64,000 bases of DNA from positions 11,933,501-11,997,500 of the forward strand of contig CM075346.1 of NCBI GenBank assembly GCA_037693485.1, read 5' to 3'. Every line of letters begins with the position of its first letter. The first letter of the stretch is position 1. The position numbers were made by a program, and so were the translations under genes. The notes beneath the pieces are model-generated. The model made no database searches and was not told the DNA's origin. It saw only the letters and a list, made by a program, of their open reading frames with translations. The stretch comes from Kitagawia praeruptora (taxonomy: Eukaryota; Streptophyta; Magnoliopsida; Apiales; Apiaceae). Below are positions 1 through 12,197 of the stretch, piece by piece.

Positions 1-234
1 TGTCTTGTTTTGACTTTTGGTACTGTTTATTCTAAGCAATTGACTACTAATTTATGCATAATCTATAATACCAAATATAGTCATGAGTGATCTTGTTGGA
101 TTCGTATTTATGAGTACTTTAATACAAGTTTTTATATTTAATACTAATACGAAATTGAAGATATTAACGATTAAAAGTGTGTGTTGGCAAACGTGTCCAG
201 AAGAAACAAGACACATAAATTGAAACGGAGGGAG
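1..234. mobile_element. Stowaway-type MITE, left end outside the window
   Basis: The sequence ends in a Stowaway-like terminus (ACGGAGGGAG) followed by a TA dinucleotide at 235-236. Its body aligns by eye over nearly its whole length with the complete Stowaway copy at 4851-5097; both share the block around GACTACTAATTTAT and the TATTTATGAGTACTTTAAT block. The left terminus is cut by the window edge. It is non-coding. The family assignment rests on the CTCCCTCCGT-type end and the TA duplication. Confidence 0.85.
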
Positions 235-240
235 TAACCT

Positions 241-500
241 AAAAAGATATAATTTGTACTCGTTTACAAATTTTTAATTCAAATAGATCAAAACTGTTAG
301 ATACAATAATATTAAAAAAGATTATATACAAAGGTCTAAATTTTTATTCCCGCCAACAACATAATAATTTATATTTAATATTAAAAATTATTATATACAA
401 AAATGTAAGATTCGAATTTTTTTAATAATATATTAAAATTAAAATTTATAATAATATGCTATATTATAAATAAATAATAATAAATTAAAAATAATATGTA
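241..500. repeat. Dispersed AT-rich repeat, copy 1
   Basis: This block aligns by eye with 28680-28905: both carry an 'AAATAGATCAAAA' start, a 'TTATATACAAAAATGTAA' core and a run of ATTAAAATTAAAAT-type sequence. It is probably an unclassified repeat or MITE remnant. If exon 1 of the ERF gene lies upstream, this block and the preceding Stowaway copy lie inside its intron. Confidence 0.6.
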
Positions 501-712
501 CTTTGCGCACGGATTGTAAATACCATAGTTAATTTGTAAAAGATAATGCATAGTCCATTTTACATATAAATTATATAATTATATTTGTATTATTGAAGGC
601 TTGAAGCTGTCGTTCATAGAAATTTGTCTTTTTTAAATTTATAATATATTCAAAAGAAATTAATAAAATGAAACTGTTCATGTTAAGTTTATAGTATTTT
701 TTACTTGTACAG

Positions 713-1416
713 AGGTGAGTCAGGCGAGTGAGAAGGCTGATCAGAAACCGAGTCAAGGCCATAAGAGGACTCGGAAGAATGCATACCGAGGCATCCGTCA
801 AAGGCCATGGGGAAAATGGGCTTCCGAGATACGTGACCCACAAAAAGGTGTCCGAGTCTGGCTCGGTACTTACAACACCCCTGAAGAGGCTGCTAGAGCT
901 TATGACGAGGCTGCCAGGCGTATTCGTGGGGATAAAGCCAAGCTCAACTTTCCTGAGCCACCTGCCAAGAAGCAGTGTGCACCAAGAGTTGGTTCCGAGT
1001 TGACTCAGTTGTATCCTGAGTTAACTCAATCGCACTCCGAGTTAACCGAGTCGGATCAGTCTTACTTTCATGCACTCAGTCCCACCGTGTCAACTCAGTC
1101 ATCTTTCCATGCACTCACTCCCAGCGAGTCAACTCAGTCATCCTTCAATGCACTCACTCCCACCTGGTCGACTCAGTCATCGTTTGAGCTACCAACCGAG
1201 TTAGGCTATGATCCGGCTACGAGCTTTGAAAGTTTTCAGCCACCAAACTTTAGCCCAGCTCAAATGGTAACCCCAGAGGAAGAGCTTGAATTCAAAGAAC
1301 ATATTACAAGTCTGAAGACTTTCTTGGGATTGGAGCAGGAGGTGAGTCCGATGGGTTTTAACTCGGTTGATCAGTTCTGGGCTATGGATGACCTGGATGC
1401 ATTACTTACAGCTTAA
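713..1416 (+). CDS. ERF transcription factor (group VII-like), last exon; 5' exon missing
   Basis: This exon encodes about 233 residues of a nuclear DNA-binding regulator of the AP2/ERF family, whose members bind GCC-box promoters. The single AP2 domain spans roughly residues 24-81 of the exon, with YRGIRQRPWGKWASEIRDP, WLGTYNT and the AARAYD helix. The C-terminus has an acidic EEELEF...LKTFLGLE...DQFWAMDDLDALL motif like those of group VII ERFs. The open frame begins at a GTG, not an ATG. It is preceded by TTTTTTACTTGTACAG, a good intron acceptor, so the exon should start at 713 in a split codon. Group VII genes carry a short first exon encoding an MCGGAI N-degron; none is visible in the 712 bases upstream, which are transposon sequence. 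Residues 116-158 contain three near-copies of a 13-residue Ser/Thr-rich unit (SSFHALTP..STQ). A poly(A) signal AATAAA lies near 1560. Confidence 0.9.
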
Positions 1417-3703
1417 TCTACTCATCATGGTTCATCAATATTATCGGCACGCAAATTATGAGCTGCTAGCAGTATAACAAAAGCCACTTCGTTTGTGTTT
1501 CTTGTGTCTTCTTACAACTTTACAAGTCTTAGTATGTCATGTTTTACTAAAAAAAATTAAATAAAGTACTAAATGACAATTCATGTATTATAAATAAATT
1601 TGCGTGCTATCTAATTGGATGTTTATTTGTGGAGATAGCAGCCTATTGATCATAGGGTTGGTTTATTTCAGTGTAATAATTCATATCATTTGGAATAATG
1701 TTAGGTGTACATAATTGGTTATATATTTTTTACATAAAATAAATTGGATTTCGTTTAATGTGAGTTTTTATTGATTGATATTAATGTAAATGCAAGAGAT
1801 TTATTAAATTATAACCAATAACTAAGACATTTATTATTTTATAAATTTTTTTATGAAATTTTATGTAATTTTAACATTTTCTCATACGATGTCTTCCGGT
1901 CTTTTTCCGAGTGATACTCAGAAATGAGTTCACGAAAAATGTTATTTTGAGAGCAATATATATTAAGGTTGTATGTGCTTGGTGTTCACATGGGAGGTTT
2001 AAGGGTATGATGGTTAACACTTAACACTCAATATAATATTATTTCAATATTCGGACTGTTTGCTTAATAAACTATTAAAGAATTTATACATGATGTTTTG
2101 AAGTAATACTGCACGACTGCATGTTTGTAAATAAAAATTAGTTCAATTTTGGGAAATTTTGCGATCCACAGTTTTTTGTTGAGCCGTAGTTTGTTTATAT
2201 GCAGCAGGTGCAGGACCATAATTTTTCAAGAAAATTATAGTCCTCCTCACGCGGACACTGTCACCCAATATTGAACATATAGTATCCGTAGGTATGCCTT
2301 CAACTTACGGTGATTCCAAGTAGTCAAGTAAGTATCAAATGCTGCCGTGTTAAACTGTGCCATGCATGGACCAGCAGGCAGCAGTACCTTTCACCAAATC
2401 ATCCCAAAATTTCTAACCTTTTTTTTTTTTGATAATTAATTTCTAACCTATTTTTGTTGTGCCCACGAAACAACACCAACGACTTCATTATTTTTGTGTG
2501 TGCATTTGATGTTTTGGAGTACATACTAATTCAAAATGTTGTGATAGCTAGTAGATATGCTTCTACTATTATTAGTACGTACAGACAGTATTAGTACAGA
2601 CAGTACTAATAATACCATGCAATTCCTCCAGGATAAATCATTTCCTCTGTAACCATTTTTCTATCAGGACTGTATATAGGATCTTAAATGAGCCGAAGAA
2701 TCGAAGAACCTGTTACACGTTCGTGTATTAACTTATTATAAATACTTCGAACTTGAATTTAAATTTTTATCGAGAACCAATATTCTTATTTGTATATTGA
2801 TTCATAAAATAATGTTACTCATGAATATGTTCATGAACAATTCACAGACATCTCATGAGAGAATGATCTTTCACCAAATGTCATATTCCCTTTTGATGAG
2901 CTATTATCTACGAACATCTCATGAATATTAATTCATGAACATCTTACAAATCTTTTTATGATCTCATGTTCATAAACATATCAAAAAAAAAAAAATTTAA
3001 AAAATTGCAATAAAATAAAAGGAAAGCATGGGGATAAATTCTTGAAAGACATAATTCTAATAGAGACTTATCAATCAATTAAATTATGATCAAATTTAAT
3101 TAATATATAACCAACTAATGTTATAACTTATAATATAATATATATTATAATGTAAATATTTATAACAAAATAATGTACAGATGTAGCAAATGAAAATAAT
3201 GAATAAATAAAATGTATTAACATATTATTTTCTTGACAACCACATATGCGATCATTTACTAAATATCCTAAATTCAGTTAATTGTTATTTACAAACTCAT
3301 CCATGAATCACATTTACGAATTTGTTCATGAATCTGGCTTACTATACTAACTATATAATCGAACTTGTTCGCAAATTTTCCAATCAAACTATGTTATCAT
3401 CAAATTCAATTCATTTACGAGACAAACTTGTAAATCGTGTTCATATAATTCATTCATAAATTAAATTAAATTTGAATTGAACTTTTTTCAGTTATATCTC
3501 GAACTATTTGTAAATATATTGATTCATTTACAGCCATGATCAGAACTACAATGGTCCTGTTGATAAAATATAAGAAGAGTGTTTAAGATAAAACCAAGTA
3601 TAAACTGCAATGGAAAAAGTATTTATATAAAGGAAACACATTAAGTCATGTTTCAATTTTATATATGTACTCAATTAATTTTTGGTATTGAACTAATCGT
3701 ATA
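1417..3703. other. Intergenic region downstream of the ERF gene
   Basis: No coding region is visible. The first 150 bases are probably the ERF 3' UTR with an AATAAA near 1560. A small inverted repeat (TATTATTAGTAC / GTACTAATAATA) lies at about 2566-2615. The stretch 2690-3540 is rich in GTTCATGAAC-type palindromic words (for example near 2830, 2935 and 3310), as in degraded hAT-like repeats, but I could not place its ends. Confidence 0.5.
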
Positions 3704-4480
3704 CACTAAAATCTCGGTAAATTAATACTTGATAAATTAATAATTTTTCTAAGTTAATAATTTTCATCAATCCCGACTTGGATTAGTTCAAAAAAAGATC
3801 AATTTCGATAAGATAATAAAATAAGTTTGAAAAACCCTATATAATTATATGGTCCCAATAATATTATAAATTAATAATTTTTTTATAATCATAAACACAT
3901 ATCTATTAATTACTGTAAAATATGATTCTAATGTTGTCTGTTTAAACTTGAAATTTAAATTTATATGAAACTTATTCCTAAATCCAGAAACTTGTGTGTG
4001 ATGTTTTCCTATTGCATCAAAAAGTTTTTATGTATTTTAATGCGTTGAATGCTTCTAAATGTAACAGCCTGTATTGTACAGTAGTATTCAATATCATTCA
4101 ACATTATTGCATCTCTTAGTCTCTTACATACTCCTCTAAACATGATTCACTTTATCTAACAAACTACTAATATCCATTTTATTATAATAATCTAGATTCT
4201 AGATTATTAATTATCACCCCATGTTCATGAATGTTTTTTTTAGAGTTGTATGTTCATTTAAGTTACTTGATTTCATCTATCGACTTTTCAATGTTAAAAT
4301 TAAAAATTATACGTTTTATATTTAAATTTACATGATTAGAAGTTAAATTAAAAATTAATTTTGTTTATTACCAAATATTCTCTATAAATTAATAATTATT
4401 AATTTATCAATTAATTAATATATTTTAAAATTAATAAAATTCTCCTATCCTAATTATATTAATTTATAGAGATTTTACAG
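3704..4480. mobile_element. pogo/Emigrant-type DNA transposon derivative
   Basis: The left end CACTAAAATCTCGGTAAATT and the reverse complement of the right end, CTGTAAAATCTCTATAAATT, match at most positions. TA dinucleotides flank both ends (3702-3703, 4481-4482). Ends of the type CAGTAAAACCTCTATAAATTAATA are typical of Emigrant/Lemi pogo-like elements of plants. The 777-bp body is AT-rich and has no open frame, so it is non-autonomous. Confidence 0.7.
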
Positions 4481-4558
4481 TACATTTATGAACATTAAAA
4501 TTGTGCATTTTAGTTGCTATGTAAATTGTGGTATAGTAGGTAAATGATAAGCAGATTA

Positions 4559-4812
4559 CTTCTTCTGTCCCTTTGAACTTTTCAATTGTTAACGTTTGCG
4601 GACCAGTTTTCAGTACGGATTTTAAGTTGCATTTTAAGGATAGTTGTACAACTTATTTTTGATATTTTTTTTTGTATAAAAATAGAACAATCCTATTTTT
4701 ATACAAAAAAAAAATATCAAAATTAAGTTATAGAACTACTCTTAAAATACACCTTAAAATGCGTATCAAACACGCAGTTTTTTATGTTAAGAAATGAAAG
4801 GGACAGAGGGAG
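4559..4812. mobile_element. Stowaway-like hairpin MITE
   Basis: The ends CTTCTTCTGTCCCTTTGAA and TTCAAAGGGACAGAGGGAG-like form inverted repeats flanked by TA. Inside, two arms of about 85 bases (4603-4690 and 4691-4785) are near-perfect reverse complements centred on a poly-T/poly-A pair, so nearly the whole element can fold into one long hairpin. No coding capacity. Confidence 0.8.
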
Positions 4813-4850
4813 TACATTTCAATAATAAATTAATTAATTAATGATTAGTA

Positions 4851-5097
4851 CTCCCTCCGTATCAGAAAACATTTCTGGTTTTGATTTTGGACACTGTTCG
4901 TTATAAGCGGTTGACTACTAATTTATAAGATAAAATATAGTCATGAGTAATTTTGTTTGATTCGTATTTATGAGTACTTTAATATATTGAAATTTTATAT
5001 TTAATACTAATACGAAATTAAAGATATTAATTATTAAAAGTATGCGTTAACAAACATATCCAAAGTAAACATAAAAAGTTTGTTGAAACAAAGGAAG
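4851..5097. mobile_element. Stowaway MITE, complete copy
   Basis: It begins TA-CTCCCTCCGT (canonical Stowaway terminus) at 4849-4860 and ends in a degenerate ACAAAGGAAG-TA at 5099. It is the same family as the copy cut by the left edge of the window. The right terminus has drifted from the canonical ACGGAGGGAG. Confidence 0.85.
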
Positions 5098-5285
5098 TAC
5101 TAATTATAAACATCCAAATGATAAATTAATCATAGTGTTTAAGAAGATGCATGAACCTTCCTGGTCTTTATCTTCATCAAAGACAAAGACAGAGGAGGGA
5201 GTACTAATAATAAACATCCAAATGATAAATTAATTATAGTGTTTAAGAAGATGCATGAACCCTCCTGATCTTTATCTTCATCAAA
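5098..5285. repeat. 104-bp tandem duplication beside a Stowaway end
   Basis: The stretch beginning TACTAATTATAAACATCCAA at 5098 is repeated at 5202 with few changes over about 85 bases. The first copy is followed by a Stowaway-type terminus (GAGGAGGGAGTA) before the second begins. This suggests that the duplication and a MITE excision or partial insertion belong to one event. Confidence 0.8.
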
Positions 5286-5546
5286 ATGCAAGTGGGACCC
5301 TTTATTTAGGTGATTAACCCATTAACCATAATTCATACAGACCTCTGGTCTACTCATATTCGGCAGCGTTGAAATCAAACCTGGAATATAATGTAAGAAG
5401 TACCGAGTACCCTGTAGTTTTACTCCGCCAGCATACACGTGTGTTATTCGACTGGGTTTTTTAACTTTACAATTGATTTAACATTGCTTTCTCACGTTTG
5501 AAAGTCACTTTTTCAGTCAAGTAGACAAAAGTAGCATTTGATAAGG
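5286..5546. other. Intergenic DNA, no feature seen
   Basis: No open frame, terminal repeat or RNA gene is visible between the duplicated block and the left end of the first hAT element. Confidence 0.5.
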
Positions 5547-5801
5547 CTCAAAACTAGGGATGGAGGGGTAATTACCGCATCTCCAATAGGGGTTGCCAAG
5601 TTATATGTGTCATGATACTCTTGATTACCTATTTATTGGAATATCAATGTTGTCAAAAAGTTGCCAACCAAAATTGCCAAAAGTCGGCAACTTTCCCATT
5701 TAAATAAAACGAATTACACTCCATAACAAACACCTTATATAACAAAAAATAAAGAACAACTCATATCTAATTTAATACTCCCTCCAATCCATTATATAAA
5801 G

Positions 5802-7655
5802 TGTTAGGTCCAAAATAGTTTGTAGAAGGGGGGTTGAATACAAACTATACCGTTTTATCGAAATTGTTCTTTTTGTGTATATTAAAATTTAAACAATTCG
5901 ATGCGGAATAAAACGAAGCCAATATTCAAGTTAAATATAAAATTATATTAAACTTGATGGGGTGTGTCTAAATACACGGGTACAGATTACAAGGTTTGAT
6001 GACCAAATTAATTATTACAGATTCTATAGAAAATTCGACATGAACTTTTCTATATTTGTAATAAAAAGATCGAATGCTAAAAGCAATTCGAGAGATAAGT
6101 TCTAGGAGTAAAAACTCGCTAGATAGTTCCAAGATTACAAGTAAACTATTTCTATCGGTTTAGATTTAACGATACAGCTCAGAAATAATTTACAAGAATT
6201 AATTTGTGAAGCTCAAGAACTTTCTCTCTTTTCTTCTCTCAGCTCTGTCTGTGAAGAAAATGTGTGAAGATATTTGTTCAAGTTGTGTTATCACTGGCCG
6301 CCTTGGTTGATTTATATAAAATCAACAAACTGATCTCCTGCCTCTTTTTAAGATAATTTGTTCATCAAAGACAATCTCCAAGACAATTGAACTCTCCAAG
6401 ACAATTGATTTTGTACTGGCAAGACAATCACTTTAGCTTGCCAAGACAATCGGCAAGACAATCTTAAAGTCACCAAGACAATAACTTTAGCTTACCAAGA
6501 CAATCAGCAAGACAATCTATTTCCACCAAGACAGTCGACAAGACAATCTAAAATAAAACCTGGCCACTTTTTGTTTTACTTTACTTTGTTTTATTTAATT
6601 TTTTATTCCTTGCCGACAACTTCATTCTTGCTTTACTAAATAAACAAATGACATGTTTATTGTCCTTATTATGGACAGCTCCATAGAACTGATTTTTAAC
6701 CCGCACAGCTTATAATCTTTAATTAATAAATAATTATTTTAATCCAGAAATTATAAAAATAAATATCTAATATCATTAGATATTTATAAATATAATTTTC
6801 CAAATAAATAAAATATTTATTAATATAAATAAATCCTTAAGCTTTAAGCTGCGGTTACCTGAGCGTCTGGAACCGGACTCCTTTTGCTTAACAAAAAATA
6901 TATCAATTCCAACCGGGGTTCCAGCTTTAAGAATATATCACTTTCCATTTTCTTGTGATAATTCTATTTTCTCATAACCCGTCCAGGTGTAAGCTACGGT
7001 CTCTTGAGGATCTGAAACCGGACTCCTTTTGCTTAGCAAAAAATACAACAATTCTAACCGGGGTTTCAGCATTAAGAATATATCACTTAGAAATTCTTTA
7101 TGATAATTCTTTTTCCTCGTAGCCAGTCCACTTGATAGTAAAATCATTGTGGTTAATGGATTTTTGTGGTTAATGGATTTAGCACTTCTGATGCTTGCAC
7201 AATGATTTTCCCTTATACCAGTCTTGATAGCTTGAACTACTGAAGTTAATGACGAACAACCACTGTTTAATGTTGACACTCGATGCACGGTCTGGTTCAT
7301 GAGTGACTAACCGCAATGACTGTTCTTCATATATTGACTTTAAAGTTGTGGTTCATGTCTTCCTTCTCTTCACTCTTTTTCAAACCTTTATAACCTGTAT
7401 TCTGCCACTGTAGGAACCTCTTGTCACTATAAATAGAACCCACTGTCTTGATTACTCCACTGACGCTTGATCAACTGAATGAACTTCTTCAAGTGTAGTA
7501 TGCCTCAAAATTGTAGATTGACTTTGTCTAATTTCTTTTGACAGTTGTAGCATTTGAGATCCCTGTGACAGTACATATACTATTTACTATTACATTCTTG
7601 TTTGAGTTGAGTTGAATCCTCGATGTTTACAAATAGGGTAAACATATGACTTTCA
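5802..7655 (-). repeat. copia 3' LTR (left copy)
   Basis: This is the downstream LTR in element orientation. Inside lie many copies of a CAAGACAATC-type word at about 6370-6555. An approximately 140-bp unit is duplicated in tandem (6848-6985 and 6991-7128, both with ACCGGACTCCTTTTGCTTA and CCGGGGTT). The 120-codon frame at 6938-7300 (-) reads through the second unit; nothing in it resembles a known protein. Confidence 0.92.
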
Positions 7656-7670
7656 ATCTCCCCCTATTTG
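7656..7670 (-). other. Polypurine tract of the copia element
   Basis: Read on the minus strand, CAAATAGGGGGAGAT lies directly before the TGAAAG start of the 3' LTR. This is the usual plus-strand primer position and composition. Confidence 0.85.
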
Positions 7671-8891
7671 TTTGTTAAACATTAACATACAAATTCTTAG
7701 AGGATAACTCAACTAAAAACAAGAAGAAGATAAAGCATTAAAGAACTATAGTAAATAATACATAAAAAAAATTTCTGGTTTAGATATAACATTTCCAGAA
7801 TCTCAGTTGATGAAATGATCGATGATTGTTCCTCTGACACTGAACTGATCTTCATTAAGTAACTCATCTTCATTTCTTGACATATCTGCCTGATAACACT
7901 TTACATTTAACATTAAACATTATCAGCAGATACTTGGAAATTCTTCAGTGGTAAAGAATATGACTTTTCAACCACATACTGAAGAATTCTCATTTGTCGT
8001 TTCAAACTTCTCTCCTTCCTTATGTCTCCCTACCTAAGGTGATATGTCTCCTCCTTATAACGGTGAATACTTTTCATTTCCCCTTGACAAGGCGAATAAA
8101 TCTATCTCCCCCTGACAAGGTGAATACTCCCCCTTTCTAAGCTATATCATTTTTCATATCTCTCCCCCTTAGATAGAAAATCTCCCCCTCACTAAGGTAA
8201 GCTTATAATCTCCCGCTTTGAGTATATCTTCTTCAAATATATCTTCTTCAAAATATCTCTCCCCCTTAGTTGAGTAATCCTCCAAGCATTCAATTATAGC
8301 AAACATCCAATTAAATTAGATGATGCCAAATATTCAATTATAACTCACCTCTTACCTTTAGTACAACAGATTCTTCATACATGTAACATTGTCTGCTGCA
8401 ATAAAGAAAAGAAGCTTTGCTTGTGTTGAAGGATTTTCATGAAGACTTCCAGAATAGAAGTATGTAGACTGATCAACTTTGCCCTTTAGATATTATAGAA
8501 TGGCTTCACTGTTGATCATCCTGACAACCAAATCTCCCGACAATTTCCTTATATCTCCCAACTCTTGTAAGTGAACCTTGTTTGGGGAATAGGGAATGGG
8601 ATTTGGTGTTTACCTTTCTTTCTCATTGTGAGTGTGTGATTCTGTTTCGTGTACCTCAGAAGTGTTTAACTCATCTCTCCACTCATATCACTTAAAATGA
8701 GTGATCTCTTCTCTCATCTCTCAAGTGTTTACACTCATGCTCACTAGTGTATCACTCTTATCTCTCATAGCTCCAACATCCATGTGTACCTGCAAGGAAA
8801 ATTCACCATAGCCCCTTCTAGAGAGGTCACTGGTGGTGCAATGGGGTTTCGCAAATCCCCGATCCTCGTTGGACTCGTCAGACGAATCTGA
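7671..8891 (-). other. copia 3' untranslated region with repeated polypurine tracts
   Basis: No gene is visible. On the minus strand, at least five more purine runs of the AAGGGGGAGA type occur between about 8100 and 8270, resembling the true polypurine tract at 7656. They may be duplicated plus-strand priming sites, or simply repeats. Confidence 0.6.
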
Positions 8892-11800
8892 CACTACTAC
8901 AAAAAAGCCTAAAGAGACCACCTAAAAACCATCTTAGAGACCACCTCAAGAGGAGGTCTCTAGGTCAGTGGTCTCTTAGGATAAGAGACCTCTTCTTTGA
9001 GGGGGTTTCTTAAATAGAAATAAGAGACCAGCTATTTAAGAAAAGTGGTCTCTTAGGTAGAAGGTAAAGAAACCACTTATTTAGATTAGATGGTCTCTCT
9101 GGTTCTAGTAAAGAAACCACGTAGGCCAATAAGTGGTCTATTTGATTTCTCTAAAAAAATCAGTTTTCTCTAAAAGGTGGTCTCTTTGCTCTAAATAGGA
9201 TTAAATTTCTCAAATTAATAATTTTTTTATATTATTAATTGTCATTGAGATTATTATTATTAATTATTATAATAATATTTACAGAATATTATAAAAATAA
9301 TATTCATAGAACATTAGTCTGAAATTATAAAAATAATAATTTTTTTATATTTTTCCAGAATCCGGCGAGTTCTAAAAATCTTCGGCAACAATCTGACAAT
9401 CCATTCGAGTCCCCAAAACAACACAATAATTTATAACATCAATCAAACAACAATCTTTGGCTTGCTAATTTTTTCTATATCCATTATCAGAATTACAAGG
9501 TTTAGCCCAATTGGCTGTCCGTCTTGACATCACTGAATGTGGATTAGATTGATTTCCTGCTCTCGCTGAGAGAACACCCCCAGTGTTAGCCTTCTGAGCA
9601 GTTGGGGTAGTTTGATTCAAGCATTTGTATTCATTCTTTGGTAAACTACCTTTGGTAAGTTGTTCAATCAACTCCTGAAAAAGGACATAACTGAATATAT
9701 AATCATCTTATTGTAGCTACATAGACGTGCAGACAATCAGAAAACCAAAATGGAAATTCCCACCTCTGTTTAGGAGTTGTTATAACGTATGAAGCTACCT
9801 GCATAAATTGGAAATTTAAGCAATTAAACAGTGCGTGGCAGAAATAATTAAACTAGTATCTCACTATCATTCAGTTTATTTATGATTTAACTGAAGCCAA
9901 TGATTTTTGTGGAAATAGAAGCTTACTTAAATTGAATGACAAGTCTTCGTCGTGAGTGTTTACTTGCATTAAGACCACCTCCTGCAAACTAATTTAGCCT
10001 ACAAACTCCAGAAATCAGTGGTTAAAGTAGTACAAATCATGAACCAGGCAGTCACAGTACAAAAAATCACTCAATACAAACCAACAGCTTGTAATTTATA
10101 GTTTAGTTGTTATTATCTACATATGAACAAAATGATCTTAAAGTTGTTACCATTTTGAGTTTGTAATTTCAACAGAGAGATGTTGATGCTGCTCTCTAAT
10201 CCCCCAGTATTATACCTGAGCTAGTTAGTGACACCACAGGGTTGCTCATGACAGTAGAGTCTCCTACCTGTTTCATGTATAGCCTACTCAGGGAAGATAG
10301 ATAATAGTGTGTTATACGTTAATTAAAACGTAAATAAACAAGAAACACCTTATAACTTTGCTTTGGTTTACTGGTGTCAGGACTTTTGATAAATTATTCT
10401 CCGATCGTTTTGATTTTGTAAAGCTAATACTAGAGAGCATGTACATATATATTGTGCGAGAAAATGAAGCAAAAGGAACACGCAGGTTAACATGGTGGTA
10501 TTACGATCATATTTATCTTAATTTTAATTACAAGTAGATAATAAGCAATCACCAAATGTTCACCATTTAAATCCAACTGTAGAAGTTACGGATATCAAAC
10601 CGAAAAATAAAATGTAGAACTCGTCATAATCTAGAGTTGTGCAATGTAGATGAGACTTCAGGCTGATTTCTTGTTGGTCGAATTTTGTTTTTTTTCTTTA
10701 GCCATATGTTGGAACAAGCTGCCATCATATACACCTCTGACTTTATCTTTATGTAACAATCCATTTTCGTCCTTGCAAATATATAAGAGCTTCCATTCTG
10801 TATAAGCCGTAAGCCTGCAATATATACTTTCTGGTATGATCAGATATTTCACAAATATTTATCACAAACAATGAGAGTGTGAGACTGAGTAGCTCACTCA
10901 TTACCCAGTTCCCTTCCTAGTAACTCGTAATGATTTTAACCAGTGGGGGAAACTGGATTCTAGAGACATCAGGCATATATTCTAACTGATTTTTAAAGTT
11001 CAGATGCAATTTTTTCTTTTCAAACTAGACTAGCATTTCCTAGTATGGCTAATGATTGTCGATTGTCATCATATATAAATTGTATTAGTACTAGAAAGCA
11101 ATTGAATTTTTATTTTCGAATATCAGCTTGCTAGAATGGGAGATTAGACCAGTCTATCAAAGATGGCACCGCTAATAATTGTCAGATACAAACTGATTAA
11201 ACATACCATCCTTTGTAGTCCTTTGGTTCCCTGTTTGATTTAAGCAATCATTTCACTTCATCGGAAGTTAAAGCTGATGAATTTGTGTGTGCATGTTTGG
11301 CGAACATCTCCTCAAACTTTGAATTGACAAACCTTTACAGAAAAAACATAGTATAAGCGAACACGTACAGTGACACACACTTATATTGTACGTACAAAAA
11401 CAATATAAGAAAACAAAACGAGAGTAAAACTTACAGATCGAAGTTCTCAAACCAAATTGAATTTCAATTCAAAAAGCCTAATTATGAACCCAAATCGAAG
11501 CGTTAGTTTAAATCGAAGAAGCAACCCACCTAAGTAGAGAGAACCCAAAATTAATCCTGAAAGAAACAAAGAGAACCCAAGTTAACCAAAGAACAATTAA
11601 TGAATTTGAGTTCTTAAATTAAAACAAATTTCAACCCAAATCCAAGAAACCCTAATTCGAAAAGAAGGCGTAATTTGAAAAGCACTTAATGGAATAAGCG
11701 TCGAATTGAAGAAACCCTCTTTCGAAGAAGGCTTAATTCGGGTATGTTCAGAACAAGAGAGATGTAGAGATTGATAAAAAGAGAGTGAGAGATTGAATCT

Positions 11801-12194
11801 GTAAGAGTGTTTTGAAAAAAATTGATAAAGAAAGAAATGAAAATGAGCGGTTCTTTTGCCACTACCCAATTTTTTCATCTATTTTTGTGCTTTGGGGAGA
11901 CTAGAGTATATTATATATATTTATGAATATAAAATATTTTTAGAAATAACATTATTCATGATAAGAAACCACCTTTTAATTAAAGATGTCTCTTTTCATG
12001 TATTATAAGAGATCTCTTTTTTAAAAAGTACGGTTTCTTTTATTAAATAACCAGTTATTTAAATAAGGTGGTCTCTTTACTTATATTATAAGAGACCATT
12101 TTTTGAAAAAGTGTGGTTTCTTTTCTTAAGTAATCAATTATTTGAATAAGGTGGTCTCTTATTAGCGGTTCCTTTGCCTATATTTGTAGTAGTG
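8892..12194. mobile_element. CACTA (En/Spm) transposon, 3.3 kb, non-autonomous
   Basis: It begins CACTACTACAAAAAAGCC and ends TATTTGTAGTAGTG, the classical CACTA terminal repeat, flanked by the 3-bp duplication TGA (8889-8891, 12195-12197). The first and last 250-300 bases carry many copies of a TGGTCTCTT / AAGAGACCA word in both orientations, typical subterminal transposase-binding repeats. The centre (about 9400-11880) is leader-like on the minus strand (GAAACCC/AGGGTTT words near 11650) and has only frames under 95 codons. I recognise no transposase domain, so it is a defective or gutted element, perhaps with foreign sequence. Confidence 0.93.
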
Positions 12195-12197
12195 TGA

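Noticed and set aside
715..717. GTG as the start codon of the ERF
   Set aside because: Plant nuclear genes rarely start with GTG and a good intron acceptor lies three bases upstream; this is an internal exon start.
6938..7300. Open frame of 120 codons in both copia LTRs, identical in each
   Set aside because: It lies across a tandem duplication in the LTR and has no recognisable domain. Identity of the two copies follows from LTR duplication, not from selection.
9465..9671. 68-codon minus-strand frame in the CACTA element as a transposase exon
   Set aside because: Composition is protein-like but I could not match it to any transposase motif; left unnamed.
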